Of a stretch of DNA of 64,000 nucleotides, positions 25,637 through 35,761 are shown one piece after another. Position 1 is the first letter of the stretch, and each line of letters starts with the position of its first letter. Below the pieces are notes generated by a model. It did no database searches and was not told the origin of the DNA. It saw only the letters and a list, made by a program, of their open reading frames with translations. Origin of the DNA: Ruegeria pomeroyi (GTDB lineage: Bacteria; Pseudomonadota; Alphaproteobacteria; Rhodobacterales; Rhodobacteraceae); NCBI RefSeq assembly GCF_021405525.1, contig NZ_JAGQAG010000001.1, positions 3,696,001-3,760,000 on the forward strand, read 5' to 3'. The position numbers were made by a program, and so were the translations under genes.

Positions 25637-26908
25637 ATGATCCGGTATCTGACATGTCTGGCGATTTGCCTGGGCGGCAGCGTTGTGGCAGAGACCCCCG
25701 CCACGCTGATTCCCGCGGTGGCGCAATCGCTGCGTCCGGTATTGCGGCCGTTTACACTCACGCCTGCCTCTCAGGATCTCGAAGCGCAGTTTCAAACCTG
25801 GTTGGCCGGGTTTCGGAACCGTGCGCTGACCCTCGGCATCACCCCGGCCACGCTGGATGCCGCCCTGCCCGGCCTCAGCTATGACGCCGAAGTGGTCCGG
25901 CGTGACCGCAACCAGGCGGAATTCACCAAGACGATCTGGGACTATCTCGACACCGCCGTGTCCGAGGCCCGCATCGCCAATGGCCGCAAGGCCGTCGCGC
26001 GCCACGCCGACCTGCTGACCCGGGTCGAGGCGCAATGGGGCGTCGACCGCCATGTGGTCGCCGCCATCTGGGGGCTGGAAAGTGCCTATGGCGCGGTGCG
26101 TGGGGGCGACAGCACCCTGCGTTCGCTGGCTTCGCTGGCCTTTGACACCCGCCGCGCCGCGTTCTTCGAAGACCAGCTGATCGCCGCCCTTCGCATCCTT
26201 GACAGCGGCGACGCACGGCTGCGCGACCTGCGCGGCAGCTGGGCGGGCGCCATGGGCCATACCCAGTTCATGCCGACCTCGTATCAGGAGCACGCGGTGG
26301 ATTTCACCGGCGACGGGCGCCGCGACATCTGGTCCGACGACCCCAGCGACGCACTGGCCTCGACCGCCGCCTATCTCAAGGCCAATGGCTGGGTGACCGG
26401 CCAGCCCTGGGGGGTCGAGGTGCAGCTGCCCAAGGGGTTCGACCTGACCAGCGCCCGGCGCGAGTTGACGCGGATGCCATCGGAGTGGGCCGCTCTGGGC
26501 GTGCACGGCGTTCAGGGCCACGCAGTGCCCGACCATGGCCCCGCCAGCATATTGCTGCCCGCCGGACACAGCGGCGCGGCCTTCATGATCTTTGACAATT
26601 TCGCGGTGATCGAGACCTATAACACCGCCGATGCCTATGTGATCGGGGTCGGCCATCTGGCCGACCGCATCGCGGGTGGAGGGCCGATCCGGGGCAACTG
26701 GCCGCGCGCTGACCGGGCGCTGACCCTGGACGAGCGGATCGAACTGCAAGAGCGCCTGACCGCCGCCGGGTTCGATACGCAAAAGATCGACGGCAAGATC
26801 GGACCGTTGACCATCAACGCGGTGCGCGACTATCAGCTGGATCAGGGCCTGGCGCCTGACGGCTATGCCTCGTTGCGGGTGCTGGAACGGCTGCGCAACG
26901 CAAGCTGA
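25637..26908 (+). CDS. Lytic murein transglycosylase (MltB family, SLT_2) with peptidoglycan-binding domain
   Basis: This periplasmic enzyme cleaves peptidoglycan glycan strands to form 1,6-anhydro ends during wall turnover. The 423-residue product begins with a signal peptide (MIRYLTCLAICLGGSVVA). The SLT_2/MltB domain has the catalytic glutamate in AAIWGLESAYGA (about residue 145) and the downstream GAMGHTQFMPTSY motif. A C-terminal PG_binding_1 domain (ERLTAAGFDTQKIDGKIGP) anchors it to the wall. No lipobox is present, unlike E. coli MltB, so it should be soluble. The start at 25637 is chosen because it begins the signal peptide. Confidence 0.88.
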   Translation: MIRYLTCLAICLGGSVVAETPATLIPAVAQSLRPVLRPFTLTPASQDLEAQFQTWLAGFRNRALTLGITPATLDAALPGLSYDAEVVRRDRNQAEFTKTIWDYLDTAVSEARIANGRKAVARHADLLTRVEAQWGVDRHVVAAIWGLESAYGAVRGGDSTLRSLASLAFDTRRAAFFEDQLIAALRILDSGDARLRDLRGSWAGAMGHTQFMPTSYQEHAVDFTGDGRRDIWSDDPSDALASTAAYLKANGWVTGQPWGVEVQLPKGFDLTSARRELTRMPSEWAALGVHGVQGHAVPDHGPASILLPAGHSGAAFMIFDNFAVIETYNTADAYVIGVGHLADRIAGGGPIRGNWPRADRALTLDERIELQERLTAAGFDTQKIDGKIGPLTINAVRDYQLDQGLAPDGYASLRVLERLRNAS

Positions 26909-27042
26909 CAGCCCGCACATATGCGGTCCACTCTTTTCCATCCTGACCTAATCCGCTAAAGCCGGTCTGACCAAAACGAACCTTGGCAGCAGCGTACCGG
27001 AACCGGCGACGGGCTGACCCGCATCAAGGACAGGACGACGAC

Positions 27043-29439
27043 ATGAAATTCACCCTCTCCTGGCTGAAGGACCACCTCGACACCACCGCCAGCGTGGACG
27101 AGATCGCCGAGGCGCTGACCGATCTAGGGCTCGAAGTCGAAGGCATCGAGAACCCCGCCGCGCGTCTGGCCGGGTTCACTCTGGCCCATGTCAAATCAGC
27201 CAGCCAACACCCCGATGCCGACCGCCTGCGCGTCTGCGTGGTGGAAACCAACGAGGGCGAGAAACAGATCGTCTGCGGCGCCCCCAATGCGCGCGAAGGC
27301 ATCACCGTGGTTTTGGCAAAACCGGGCGATTATGTGCCGGGTATCGACGTGACCCTGTCGGTCGGCAACATCCGGGGCGTCGAAAGCCACGGCATGATGT
27401 GTTCCGAACGCGAGCTGGAACTGTCCGAGGAACATGACGGCATCATCGAACTGCCCTCGGGCGAGGTGGGCGAGCTGTTCATCGACTGGCTGGCCGAAAA
27501 CGACCCGGCCAAGGTCGACCCGGTGATCGAGATCGCGATCACCCCCAACCGTCCCGACGCGCTGGGCGTGGCGGGCATCGCCCGCGACCTGGCCGCGCGT
27601 GGCCTTGGCACGCTGAAAACCCGCGCCTATGCGCCGGTGCCGGGCGATTTCGACTGTCCGATCAAGGTGACCATCGACGAGGATACCCGCGACGGCTGCC
27701 CGCTGTTCACCGGCCGCCTGATCCGCGATGTGCGCAATGGCCCCAGCCCGCAATGGTTGCAGGACCAGCTGCGCGCCATCGGCCTGCGCCCGATCTCGGC
27801 ACTGGTCGATATCACCAACTACATGACCTATGACCACAACCGCCCGCTGCACGTCTTTGACGCGGACAAGGTCAAGGGCAACCTGCGCATCCACCGCGCG
27901 GCAGGGGGCGAAACGCTCAAGGCGCTGGACGAGAAGGAATACACCTTCCAGCCCGGTATGATGGTGATCTCGGACGACGAAGGCCCCGAGAGCATCGCCG
28001 GTATCATGGGCGGCGAGGCCACCGGCTGCACCGAAGAGACGGTGAATGTCTTCCTCGAAAGCGCCTATTGGGACAATGTGCAGATCGCACTTGCGGGCCG
28101 CGCGCTGAAAATCAACTCGGACGCACGCTATCGTTTCGAGCGCGGGGTCGATCCGGAATACACGCTCGAAGGGCTGGAACACGCGACCCAGATGATCCTC
28201 GATATCTGCGGCGGCGAGGCCTCTAACGTGGTGATCGCGGGCGCGGTTCCCGACCATTCCCGCGCCTATAAGCTGGACGCCGAACGCGTGCGGTCGCTGG
28301 TCGGCATGGACATCCCCGAAAGCGAGCAGCGCCAGACGCTGACGCGCCTCGGCTTCCGGCTCGAAGGCAACATGGCGCATGTGCCCAGCTGGCGCCCCGA
28401 TTTGCAGGGCGAGGCCGATCTGGTCGAGGAAGTGGCCCGCATCGCCTCGCTGACCAAGCTGGTGGGCAAACCCCTGCCACGTCTGACCTCTGGCGTGCCG
28501 AAACCGGTGATGACCCCGCAACAGCGCCGCCTGTCGATGGCCCGCCGCACGGCGGCCTCGCTGGGGTACAACGAATGCGTCAGCTACACCTTCATCGACC
28601 AGGCCGCCGCGGCCCTGTTCGGCGGTGGCACCGACGCCACCATGCTGGAAAACCCGATCTCGTCGGAAATGAGCCATATGCGCCCCGACCTGCTGCCGGG
28701 CCTCTTGGCCGCCGCTGCCCGCAACCAGGCGCGCGGATATGCCGATCTCGCCCTGTTCGAGGCGGGGCCGGTGTTCCACGGCGGCGAACCGGGCGAACAG
28801 CGGGCGCAGATCGCGGGCCTGTTGGTGGGCCGCACCGGCCCCAAGGACGTTCATGGCGCCGCGCGCGCTGTCGACCTCTACTATGCCAAGGCCGATGCCG
28901 AGGCGGTGCTGGCCGCCATGGGCGCTCCTGCCAAGGTGCAGATCCTGCGTGGGGCCGACGGCTGGTGGCATCCGGGCCGCCATGGCCGCATCTGTCTGGG
29001 CCCGAAAAAGGTGCTGGGCGTGTTTGGCGAGCTGCATCCCCGCGTGCTCCAGGCGATGGATGTCAAGGGACCTGCGGTCGCCTTCGTGCTCTGGCCCGAA
29101 GAAGTGCCGCTGCCCCGTAAATCGGGCACCACGCGCGAGGCGCTGGCGCTGCGCGACCTGCAAGCGGTCGAGCGCGATTTCGCCTTTGTCGTTGATGCGA
29201 ATGTCGAGGCGCTAACGCTGGTCAATGCCGCCGCCGGGGCCGACAAGGCGCTGATCGAGGATGTGCGCGTCTTTGACGAGTTCATCGGCGGTTCGCTGGG
29301 CGAGGGCAAGAAATCGCTGGCCATCACCGTGCGCCTGCAACCAACCGAGACCACGCTCAAGGAAAAGGATATCGAGGCCGTCAGCGCCAAGATCGTCGAG
29401 AAGGTCGCCAAGGCCACCGGCGGCACCCTGCGCGGCTGA
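27043..29439 (+). CDS. pheT: Phenylalanyl-tRNA synthetase beta subunit
   Basis: PheT pairs with PheS to charge tRNA-Phe; the beta chain holds the tRNA-binding and editing domains. The 798-residue product starts at ATG 27043 (MKFTLSWLKDHL, the canonical N-terminus). It has the tRNA-binding OB fold near 40-150 (HPDADRLRVC, VCGAPNAREG), B3/B4 editing and B5 domains, and the C-terminal ferredoxin-like anticodon-binding domain (RDLQAVERDFAFVVDANV). PheS is not adjacent in the window; no ribosomal neighbour gene links to it. A rho-independent terminator follows. Confidence 0.96.
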   Translation: MKFTLSWLKDHLDTTASVDEIAEALTDLGLEVEGIENPAARLAGFTLAHVKSASQHPDADRLRVCVVETNEGEKQIVCGAPNAREGITVVLAKPGDYVPGIDVTLSVGNIRGVESHGMMCSERELELSEEHDGIIELPSGEVGELFIDWLAENDPAKVDPVIEIAITPNRPDALGVAGIARDLAARGLGTLKTRAYAPVPGDFDCPIKVTIDEDTRDGCPLFTGRLIRDVRNGPSPQWLQDQLRAIGLRPISALVDITNYMTYDHNRPLHVFDADKVKGNLRIHRAAGGETLKALDEKEYTFQPGMMVISDDEGPESIAGIMGGEATGCTEETVNVFLESAYWDNVQIALAGRALKINSDARYRFERGVDPEYTLEGLEHATQMILDICGGEASNVVIAGAVPDHSRAYKLDAERVRSLVGMDIPESEQRQTLTRLGFRLEGNMAHVPSWRPDLQGEADLVEEVARIASLTKLVGKPLPRLTSGVPKPVMTPQQRRLSMARRTAASLGYNECVSYTFIDQAAAALFGGGTDATMLENPISSEMSHMRPDLLPGLLAAAARNQARGYADLALFEAGPVFHGGEPGEQRAQIAGLLVGRTGPKDVHGAARAVDLYYAKADAEAVLAAMGAPAKVQILRGADGWWHPGRHGRICLGPKKVLGVFGELHPRVLQAMDVKGPAVAFVLWPEEVPLPRKSGTTREALALRDLQAVERDFAFVVDANVEALTLVNAAAGADKALIEDVRVFDEFIGGSLGEGKKSLAITVRLQPTETTLKEKDIEAVSAKIVEKVAKATGGTLRG

Positions 29440-29461
29440 TCCGGCTCTCGTCACACGGTAC

Positions 29462-29490
29462 AAGGGCGCGCCTCCCGGCGTGCCCTTTTG
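29462..29490 (+). terminator. Rho-independent terminator of pheT
   Basis: AAGGGCGCGCC-tccc-GGCGTGCCCTT followed by TTG forms an 11-pair hairpin (one G-U) 22 bases after the pheT stop, between it and the convergent LysR-type gene. Confidence 0.7.
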
Positions 29491-29494
29491 CATT

Positions 29495-30379
29495 TCAAGC
29501 GGCCAGGAAATCGGCCAATATGTCGAACACCAGCCGGATGCGCCGGCTGGTATGCACCTCGCGATGCGCAGTCAGCCAGACCGGGAACAGCAGCGGCTCC
29601 ATCTCTGGCAATAACCGCTCCACACCTTCGGTCAACGCGGCCACATCATCGCCCATCGGCGCGATACCGAACCCCTGCCGCACGTAATCCCAGGCCACCA
29701 CCCCGCTTTGCGAGCCGAGGCGAAAGTTGGCGCGGGTCAACGGCAATCCCAGCGGCGTCAGATGGCCGAGCATCTCGGTGACATCGCCAAAGGCGATGAA
29801 GTCATGCGTCGCCAGATCAGCCTTGGTCACCGGACGCCCGCGCCGGTCGAGATAGGCGGAGGCAGCGTAGAAATGCGCTGTCGCTTCGCGCACCAATCGG
29901 GCGATCAGATCGGACTGTTCGGGGCGCACATGGCGGATTGCGATATCCGCCTCGCGCCGCATCAGATCGCGGATATCGTTGGCGGCAATCACCTCGATCT
30001 CCAGACGGGGCGCCTGCGCGCGGATGCGGCGCAGCGCCTCGGGCAGCACATAGGCCGACATCACGTCGCTGGCGGTGATCCTGACGCGCCCCTCGATGGA
30101 TTGCGCCTGGCCCGAAGCTGCCAGCGCCACCCGCTCCGCTGCCGCCCCCATGGCGCGCGTATGTTCCAGCAGGTCGGCCCCCGCCTCGGTCAGCACCAGC
30201 GCCCGCCCGATCCGCTCGAACAGCAAGACGCCCAGATCCTGCTCCAGCGCCGCGACCTGGCGGCTGAGCGTCGGCTGTGTCAGGTTCAATCGCCGCGCTG
30301 CCGCCGACAGCGATCCCGCCTCGGCGGTTTTCAGAAAGGCGCGGATGTGGTTCCAGTCCAGCCTGGTCAGATCATTCAT
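29495..30379 (-). CDS. LysR-family transcriptional regulator
   Basis: This has the standard LysR architecture in 294 residues: winged HTH in the first 65 (FLKTAEAGSLSAAARRLNLT then QPTLSRQVAALEQDLG), then a periplasmic-binding-protein-like effector domain with RLVREATAHFYAAS and LTRANFRLGSQSG. It is divergent from a SAM-dependent methyltransferase, with 84 bases between the starts, so that gene is a plausible target. Ligand unknown. Confidence 0.87.
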   Translation of the reverse strand: MNDLTRLDWNHIRAFLKTAEAGSLSAAARRLNLTQPTLSRQVAALEQDLGVLLFERIGRALVLTEAGADLLEHTRAMGAAAERVALAASGQAQSIEGRVRITASDVMSAYVLPEALRRIRAQAPRLEIEVIAANDIRDLMRREADIAIRHVRPEQSDLIARLVREATAHFYAASAYLDRRGRPVTKADLATHDFIAFGDVTEMLGHLTPLGLPLTRANFRLGSQSGVVAWDYVRQGFGIAPMGDDVAALTEGVERLLPEMEPLLFPVWLTAHREVHTSRRIRLVFDILADFLAA

Positions 30380-30463
30380 GCATTTCTATATAAGCAAACT
30401 GCGAATTTCGGCAATTACTAATGGCTCTGCGCATATCTATTCTGCCGCCAAAAGGAGACACCC

Positions 30464-31096
30464 ATGGTTGACAGCGTCACATTCTGGAACCGGATCGCCG
30501 AGAAATACGCCCGCACCCCGATCGCGGACATGGCATCCTATGACTATACACTCGAACGCACCGCCGCCCACCTGAAGCCCGGCGACCGGGTTCTGGAACT
30601 GGGCTGCGGCACCGGCACCACCGCCTTGCGGCTGGCGCCGAAGGTGGCTGGGATCGTCGCCACCGACATAGCGCCTGCAATGCTGGCCGTGGGGCGACGC
30701 AAGGCGGCGGAACAGGGGGTGGAGAACGTCGAGTTTGTAGAAGCCCGGGCCGAGACCCCGCCGGAAGGGACGTTCGATGCGGTACTGGCCTTCAACCTGC
30801 TGCATCTGGTCGATGATCTCGATGCCAGCCTGGCCGCGATCCATGACCGGCTAAAACCTGGCGGGCTGTTCATCTCCAAGACTTTCTGCTTGAGCAAGGG
30901 CCGCAACAGCCTGAAGCTCACCCTGATCCGCCTGGCCCTGCCGGTGATGCAACTGCTGGGCAAGGCACCCCCGGTTACCTTTTCGACAGAGGCGCAACTG
31001 GAACGCGCCATCACCCGCGCGGGCTTTGACCTGGTCGAGCAAGAGAGCTTTCCCGCCAAGGACCCGCGCCGCTTCCTCGTTGCCCGCCGTCGCTGA
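30464..31096 (+). CDS. Class I SAM-dependent methyltransferase
   Basis: This is a Rossmann-fold methyltransferase of 210 residues. Motif I reads VLELGCGTGTTALRLA (about residues 42-57), followed by VATDIAPAML, the acidic residue of which would bind the SAM ribose, and DAVLAFNLLHLVDD at motif IV. It resembles Methyltransf_11/25 members acting on small molecules or lipids. ATG 30464 has AAGGAGA eight bases upstream. The gene is divergent from a LysR regulator. The substrate cannot be inferred. Confidence 0.82.
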   Translation: MVDSVTFWNRIAEKYARTPIADMASYDYTLERTAAHLKPGDRVLELGCGTGTTALRLAPKVAGIVATDIAPAMLAVGRRKAAEQGVENVEFVEARAETPPEGTFDAVLAFNLLHLVDDLDASLAAIHDRLKPGGLFISKTFCLSKGRNSLKLTLIRLALPVMQLLGKAPPVTFSTEAQLERAITRAGFDLVEQESFPAKDPRRFLVARRR

Positions 31097-31162
31097 AGCG
31101 TCGGGTTGCTCCCCGCCCTCCCGCGCCTTAGGCTCCACCCGGAACAAGGCAAGGAGAGCGGC

Positions 31163-31612
31163 ATGACCCTGAACGTCTATCTGTCCGGAGAGATTCACAC
31201 CGACTGGCGCGAACAGATCGTGACCGGAGCGCAGGGTTTGGATGTGAGTTTCTCGGGCCCGGTCACCGACCATGCCGCCAGCGACGATTGTGGCGTGGCG
31301 ATCCTGGGCGCCGAACCTGACAAGTACTGGCACGACCACAAGGGCGCCATGGTGAACGCGATCCGCACCCGCAAGGGCATATCCGATGCGGATGTTGTCG
31401 TGGTCCGCTTTGGCGACAAGTACAAGCAGTGGAACGCCGCCTTCGACGCGGGCTATGCCGCGGCACTGGGCAAGTCGATCATCGTCCTCAGCCCGCCCGA
31501 ACATCAGCATGCTCTGAAAGAGGTGCACGCCGCCGCCCTTGCCGTGGCTGAGGAGCCCGCGCAGGTGGTCTCCCTCCTGCGCTATGTGCTGACCGGGGCC
31601 TTGCCCGGCTGA
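31163..31612 (+). CDS. YtoQ family protein
   Basis: This is a 149-residue member of the YtoQ family, a conserved but uncharacterised group with a nucleoside-2-deoxyribosyltransferase-like Rossmann fold. The start ATG 31163 follows AAGGAGAGC and yields MTLNVYLSGEIHTDW, a typical N-terminus. Other family blocks are GPVTDHAASDDCG, HDHKGAMVNAIRT and VVVRFGDKYKQWNAAFDAG. No membrane segments or signal are present. It stands between a methyltransferase and a convergent GST without evident operon partners. Confidence 0.8.
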   Translation: MTLNVYLSGEIHTDWREQIVTGAQGLDVSFSGPVTDHAASDDCGVAILGAEPDKYWHDHKGAMVNAIRTRKGISDADVVVVRFGDKYKQWNAAFDAGYAAALGKSIIVLSPPEHQHALKEVHAAALAVAEEPAQVVSLLRYVLTGALPG

Positions 31613-31616
31613 GGCG

Positions 31617-32315
31617 TCAGTCGCGCGAGGGGGTGTTCATGCCACGCTGCACCGCAGGGCGCGCCAAGAACCGCTCTAGGTAGGCGACCGCGTTGGGATG
31701 GTTCTGCCAGCCCACCAGATCCTGCGCACCATAGAACGCCAGCGTGTTGAGCCAGGGCGCGATAGCTATATCGGCGATGGAATACTCCCCGGCGATCCAG
31801 TCGCGCCCCTCCAGCTGCGCATCGATCACTGCCAGCAGTCGCTTGACCTCGGCCACATAGCGGGTGCGCGGGCGCGGGTCCTCGATCTCGGCACCGGCGA
31901 ATTTGTAGAAGAACCCGAGCTGCCCGAACATCGGCCCCACACCACCCATCTGGAACATCAGCCATTGGGTAATGCGGGCGCGGTCGGCTGCGGTTTCACC
32001 GATCAGCTTGCCGCTCTTGTCAGCCAGATATAGCAGGATCGCCCCGCTTTCGAACAGCGCCAGCGGCTGCCCGTCCGGCCCATCCGGGTCAATGATCGCG
32101 GGGATCTTGTTGTTGGGGTTCAGCGACAGAAACTCGGGGCTTTTTACATCGGCATCCGACAGAGTGACCCGATGCGCCTCATACGGCAGGCCTATCTCCT
32201 CGAGCATGATCGACACCTTAACCCCATTGGGCGTGGGAAAGGAGTAGAGTTGCAGGAGATCGGGATTCGTGGCGGGCCAGCGGCGGCTGACAGGGTATTC
32301 TACAAGATCAAACAT
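31617..32315 (-). CDS. Glutathione S-transferase / YghU-YfcG-like disulfide-bond oxidoreductase
   Basis: This is a GST-fold protein of 232 residues close to the Nu-class (YfcG/YghU) pattern: LLQLYSFPTPNGVKVSIMLEEIGLPYEAH in the thioredoxin domain, with the TPNG loop that binds glutathione in this class. SPEFLSLNPNNKIPAI and ALFESGAILLYLA follow. The start at 32315 has GGAGA eight bases upstream and matches the family N-terminus. Nu-class enzymes act as glutathione-dependent disulfide reductases; that activity is inferred here. Confidence 0.83.
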   Translation of the reverse strand: MFDLVEYPVSRRWPATNPDLLQLYSFPTPNGVKVSIMLEEIGLPYEAHRVTLSDADVKSPEFLSLNPNNKIPAIIDPDGPDGQPLALFESGAILLYLADKSGKLIGETAADRARITQWLMFQMGGVGPMFGQLGFFYKFAGAEIEDPRPRTRYVAEVKRLLAVIDAQLEGRDWIAGEYSIADIAIAPWLNTLAFYGAQDLVGWQNHPNAVAYLERFLARPAVQRGMNTPSRD

Positions 32316-32600
32316 GGCGTATCTCCGGTTGTGGTGTCGGATACAATCTAAGACCCATGAGCGCGTAGATAAGACACCCGGCTGTGCGCCACTGGCTATG
32401 CGCCTGTGTGGCACTGAACAGGCAAAATCGGCGATTTGGTGCCGGATAGGCCCGAAAGCGGCCGTAAAGGTGCAGAAATCCGTATTTCGTTTGGTTTTTT
32501 CCCCGTGCAGATCAACAACTCCCTGCTATTCCTAGAATCAAGCCGGACCGACCTCGAAGCCCGCCGAAACAGCAGCCAACAAAACTTGAAGGGACACAAC

Positions 32601-33032
32601 ATGCTACAGGAATTCAAATCCTTCATCGCCAAGGGCAACGTCATGGACATGGCCGTAGGGATCATCATCGGCGCCGCCTTTACCGCGATCGTGAAATCTC
32701 TGGTCGACGACCTGATCAATCCGATTGTCGGGCTGTTCACGGGCGGTGCGGATTTTACCAACAAATTTATCGTCCTGGGTGGCGACGGCACCGCCTTTGC
32801 CTCGCTTGCCGCTGCGCGCGAGGCCGGAGCCTCGGTCTTTGCCTATGGCGCCTTCCTCATGGCCGTCTTCAACTTCCTGATCATCGCCTGGGTGGTGTTC
32901 ATGCTGGTAAAGGCGGTTAATCGCGCCAAGGAGTCCGCCGTAAGGGAAGAGGCCGCCGCCGAGCCGGCCGCGCCCGCAGGCCCGTCGGAACTCGACGTGC
33001 TGCTGGAAATCCGCGACTCGCTGAAACGCTGA
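32601..33032 (+). CDS. mscL: Large-conductance mechanosensitive channel MscL
   Basis: This pentameric channel opens under membrane tension to release solutes during hypo-osmotic shock. The 143-residue protein has the amphipathic N-helix and first pore helix ([20 protein letters not shown], then [20 protein letters not shown]), a periplasmic loop and a second helix ([20 protein letters not shown]). A cytoplasmic C-terminal bundle ends [16 protein letters not shown] 32601 is the canonical start. It is followed by an MscS-type channel 89 bases downstream, an osmotic-stress pair. Confidence 0.95.
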   Translation: MLQEFKSFIAKGNVMDMAVGIIIGAAFTAIVKSLVDDLINPIVGLFTGGADFTNKFIVLGGDGTAFASLAAAREAGASVFAYGAFLMAVFNFLIIAWVVFMLVKAVNRAKESAVREEAAAEPAAPAGPSELDVLLEIRDSLKR

Positions 33033-33121
33033 GCAACCCGCTTGTCGTTTCGACCGCTCCGGAATGCCAGGGGCGATTCATTCATTCAAGGCAACCCGCA
33101 TCAACAGGAGCTAGCAAGGCC

Positions 33122-33928
33122 ATGCAGGACTATCTGAACCAGGCCGAGGTCATCTGGCCGCTCATCGCAAGCGCGGGCAAAGCGCTGGTTGTGCTGATCC
33201 TGGGTTGGACCGTTGCCGGTATGATCGCCGGCCTGGTCCGCCGACGCATCAACGCGACCCCGCAAATCGACCCGACACTCGGCAACTTCACTGCCAGCCT
33301 CGTGAGATGGGCGATCCTCGCCATGGTTCTGGTCGCCGTTCTGGGCATCTTCGGGATCGAGGCAACCAGCATCGTCGCCGTATTGGGCGCCGCCTCGCTC
33401 GCCATCGGTCTGGCGCTGCAGGGGTCGCTCAGCGACCTGGCAGCGGGGGTAATGCTGGTGGTGTTCCGGCCCTACAAGCTCGGTCAATTCGTCGATATCG
33501 GCGGAACCTCGGGAACCGTGCGTGATCTCAACCTCTTCACCACCGAGTTGGTGACACCGGACAATGTGCAGATCATCGTACCCAACGGTCAGGCCTGGGG
33601 TGCGATCATCACCAACTACTCGGCGCATGACACCCGCCGTGTCGACCTGACATTCGGCATCGACTATGGCGACGATGCGGGAAAAGCGATGGAGATTGTC
33701 GAAAGAACCGCCCGGGCAGACAACCGTGTTCTGGCCGATCCCGCCCCTTGGGTCCGGGTCACCAATCTGGGCGACAGCTCGGTCGATCTGACCGCGCGGA
33801 TATGGTGTCGGGCCGAGGACTACTGGGAGCTGAAATTCGAACTGACGCGCCGGGTCAAGGAAGCCTTCGATGCCGGCGGCATCTCGATCCCCTATCCCCA
33901 CAGCGTCGAGATCCACAAAGAGGCTTGA
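33122..33928 (+). CDS. mscS: Small-conductance mechanosensitive channel, MscS family
   Basis: This is an MscS-type channel of 268 residues. A short N-terminal region and about three transmembrane helices end in the Ala/Gly-rich pore helix (GAASLAIGLALQGSLSDLAAGV, about residues 90-111). The beta and alpha/beta MscS domains follow (DIGGTSGTVRDLNLFTTEL, VIVPNGQAW-type sequence). Length is close to E. coli MscS (286). ATG 33122 has AGGAG 17 bases and AAGG 5 bases upstream. It follows mscL and was probably kept for the same role. Confidence 0.92.
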   Translation: MQDYLNQAEVIWPLIASAGKALVVLILGWTVAGMIAGLVRRRINATPQIDPTLGNFTASLVRWAILAMVLVAVLGIFGIEATSIVAVLGAASLAIGLALQGSLSDLAAGVMLVVFRPYKLGQFVDIGGTSGTVRDLNLFTTELVTPDNVQIIVPNGQAWGAIITNYSAHDTRRVDLTFGIDYGDDAGKAMEIVERTARADNRVLADPAPWVRVTNLGDSSVDLTARIWCRAEDYWELKFELTRRVKEAFDAGGISIPYPHSVEIHKEA

Positions 33929-34088
33929 GCCCCTTTTCATTCCGCCCGAAGCGCTCCAGGGGAGTCGCCCCGCGCGGCGATAGGGGCAGCGCCCCCTCCC
34001 CCGTTTGAGGCCGCAAAAAAACGGCGACAAAGGGCCGGAATCCGTTTGACACCGCCGCGGGCCTTAGGTAGTCACCGCGCGTGGTTGC

Positions 34089-34165
34089 GGCGTGATAGCT
34101 CAGTTGGTTAGAGCACAGCACTCATAATGCTGGGGTCGGCGGTTCAAGTCCGCCTCACGCTACCA
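34089..34165 (+). tRNA. tRNA-Met (anticodon CAT), elongator type
   Basis: A 77-nt cloverleaf with encoded CCA. The acceptor stem GGCGTGA pairs with TCACGCT (G1-U72 wobble). D arm GCTC/GAGC, anticodon stem CAGCA/TGCTG with loop CTCATAA, variable loop GGGTC and T stem GGCGG/CCGCC with TTCAAGT. A normal 1-72 pair and the stem sequence argue against initiator tRNA. An Ile2 tRNA with lysidine-modified CAT is an alternative, but the sequence resembles alphaproteobacterial elongator tRNA-Met. Confidence 0.9.
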
Positions 34166-34236
34166 CTCTTCTCCCGATTTTTCCCACATATGAAGCAGAC
34201 CGCTGGTCGTTCGCTGCCTTGGCCCTCGGCTTGGTT

Positions 34237-34261
34237 CGAGATTATTCGTCGAATAATCTCG
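34237..34261. repeat. CG-centred palindrome downstream of tRNA-Met
   Basis: CGAGATTATTCG-T-CGAATAATCTCG is a perfect 12-bp-arm palindrome. Its TTCGNCGAA core is shared with the two palindromes between rpoB and rpoC (47850-47903). It has no T-tract and is followed by the real terminator at 34286-34320. Confidence 0.55.
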
Positions 34262-34285
34262 GTTATCGGATCGTTTGAGGACATG

Positions 34286-34320
34286 AAAAAGGCCGCTCCG
34301 GGGGAGCGGCCTTTTCTGTT
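34286..34320. terminator. Bidirectional rho-independent terminator between tRNA-Met and tuf
   Basis: AAAAA-GGCCGCTCC-ggg-GGAGCGGCC-TTTTCTGTTT has nine GC-rich pairs and a T-tract on both strands, so it can end both the plus-strand tRNA transcript and the minus-strand rpsL-rpsG-fusA-tuf transcript. It is the only strong terminator in the 334-base gene-free stretch between the tRNA and tuf. Confidence 0.8.
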
Positions 34321-34342
34321 TGTCGCCCTTGTTACACTTGGC

Positions 34343-34363
34343 AGATTTTCCGGGGGAAAATCT
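34343..34363. repeat. AGATTTTCC/GGAAAATCT hairpin downstream of tuf
   Basis: AGATTTTCC-ggg-GGAAAATCT is a nine-pair perfect inverted repeat between the tuf tandem repeats and the terminator. It resembles the other TTTTC/GAAAA palindromes in this window but has a GGG spacer. No T-tract follows. Confidence 0.5.
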
Positions 34364-34377
34364 CCTGGAGCAACCAG

Positions 34378-34499
34378 GCGTGTCTCGGGATCACCGATTA
34401 CTCGATGATCTTCGACACATCCCTCACGGCGTGTCTCGGGATCACCGATTACTCGATGATCTTCGACACATCCCTCACGGCGTGTCTCGGGATCACCGA

Positions 34500-34520
<21 letters not shown>
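34378..34520. repeat. 51-bp tandem repeat, three copies, derived from the tuf 3' end
   Basis: Three identical 41-bp blocks at 34378-34418, 34429-34469 and 34480-34520 are separated by an identical 10-bp linker (ATCCCTCACG), giving a 51-bp period. The third block contains the last six tuf codons, the stop and 20 bases downstream; the other two are extra copies placed after tuf. Each block can fold (GTGTC/GACAC enclosing GATCA/TGATC), so the transcript would carry three hairpins in a row at the stop codon. Confidence 0.9.
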
Positions 34521-35675
<1,155 letters not shown>

Positions 35676-35700
35676 TGCAAAGCTCCTTTTTTCTCTTGCC

Positions 35701-35756
35701 GGTACGTGCAGGCACGCACCCTAGGGGTTGACAGGGTGCGTGGTTTCCCACGCACC
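35701..35756 (-). promoter_or_regulatory. Four-segment alternative stem region between fusA and tuf
   Basis: The 86-base gap has four mutually complementary segments: 35701-35709, 35712-35722, 35733-35743 and 35748-35756. Segment 3 pairs perfectly with segment 4 (9 bp, TTTC loop in plus-strand reading) or with segment 2 (10 bp); segment 2 can instead pair with segment 1 (9 pairs, one mismatch/G-U). The stems exclude one another, as in attenuators. The tuf ribosome-binding site follows directly. Confidence 0.5.
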
Positions 35757-35761
35757 ACCGA

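Noticed and set aside
34089-34165. Initiator tRNA-Met or tRNA-Ile2
   Set aside because: The G1-U72 acceptor and stem sequences fit elongator tRNA-Met better. Ile2 cannot be fully excluded without comparison.
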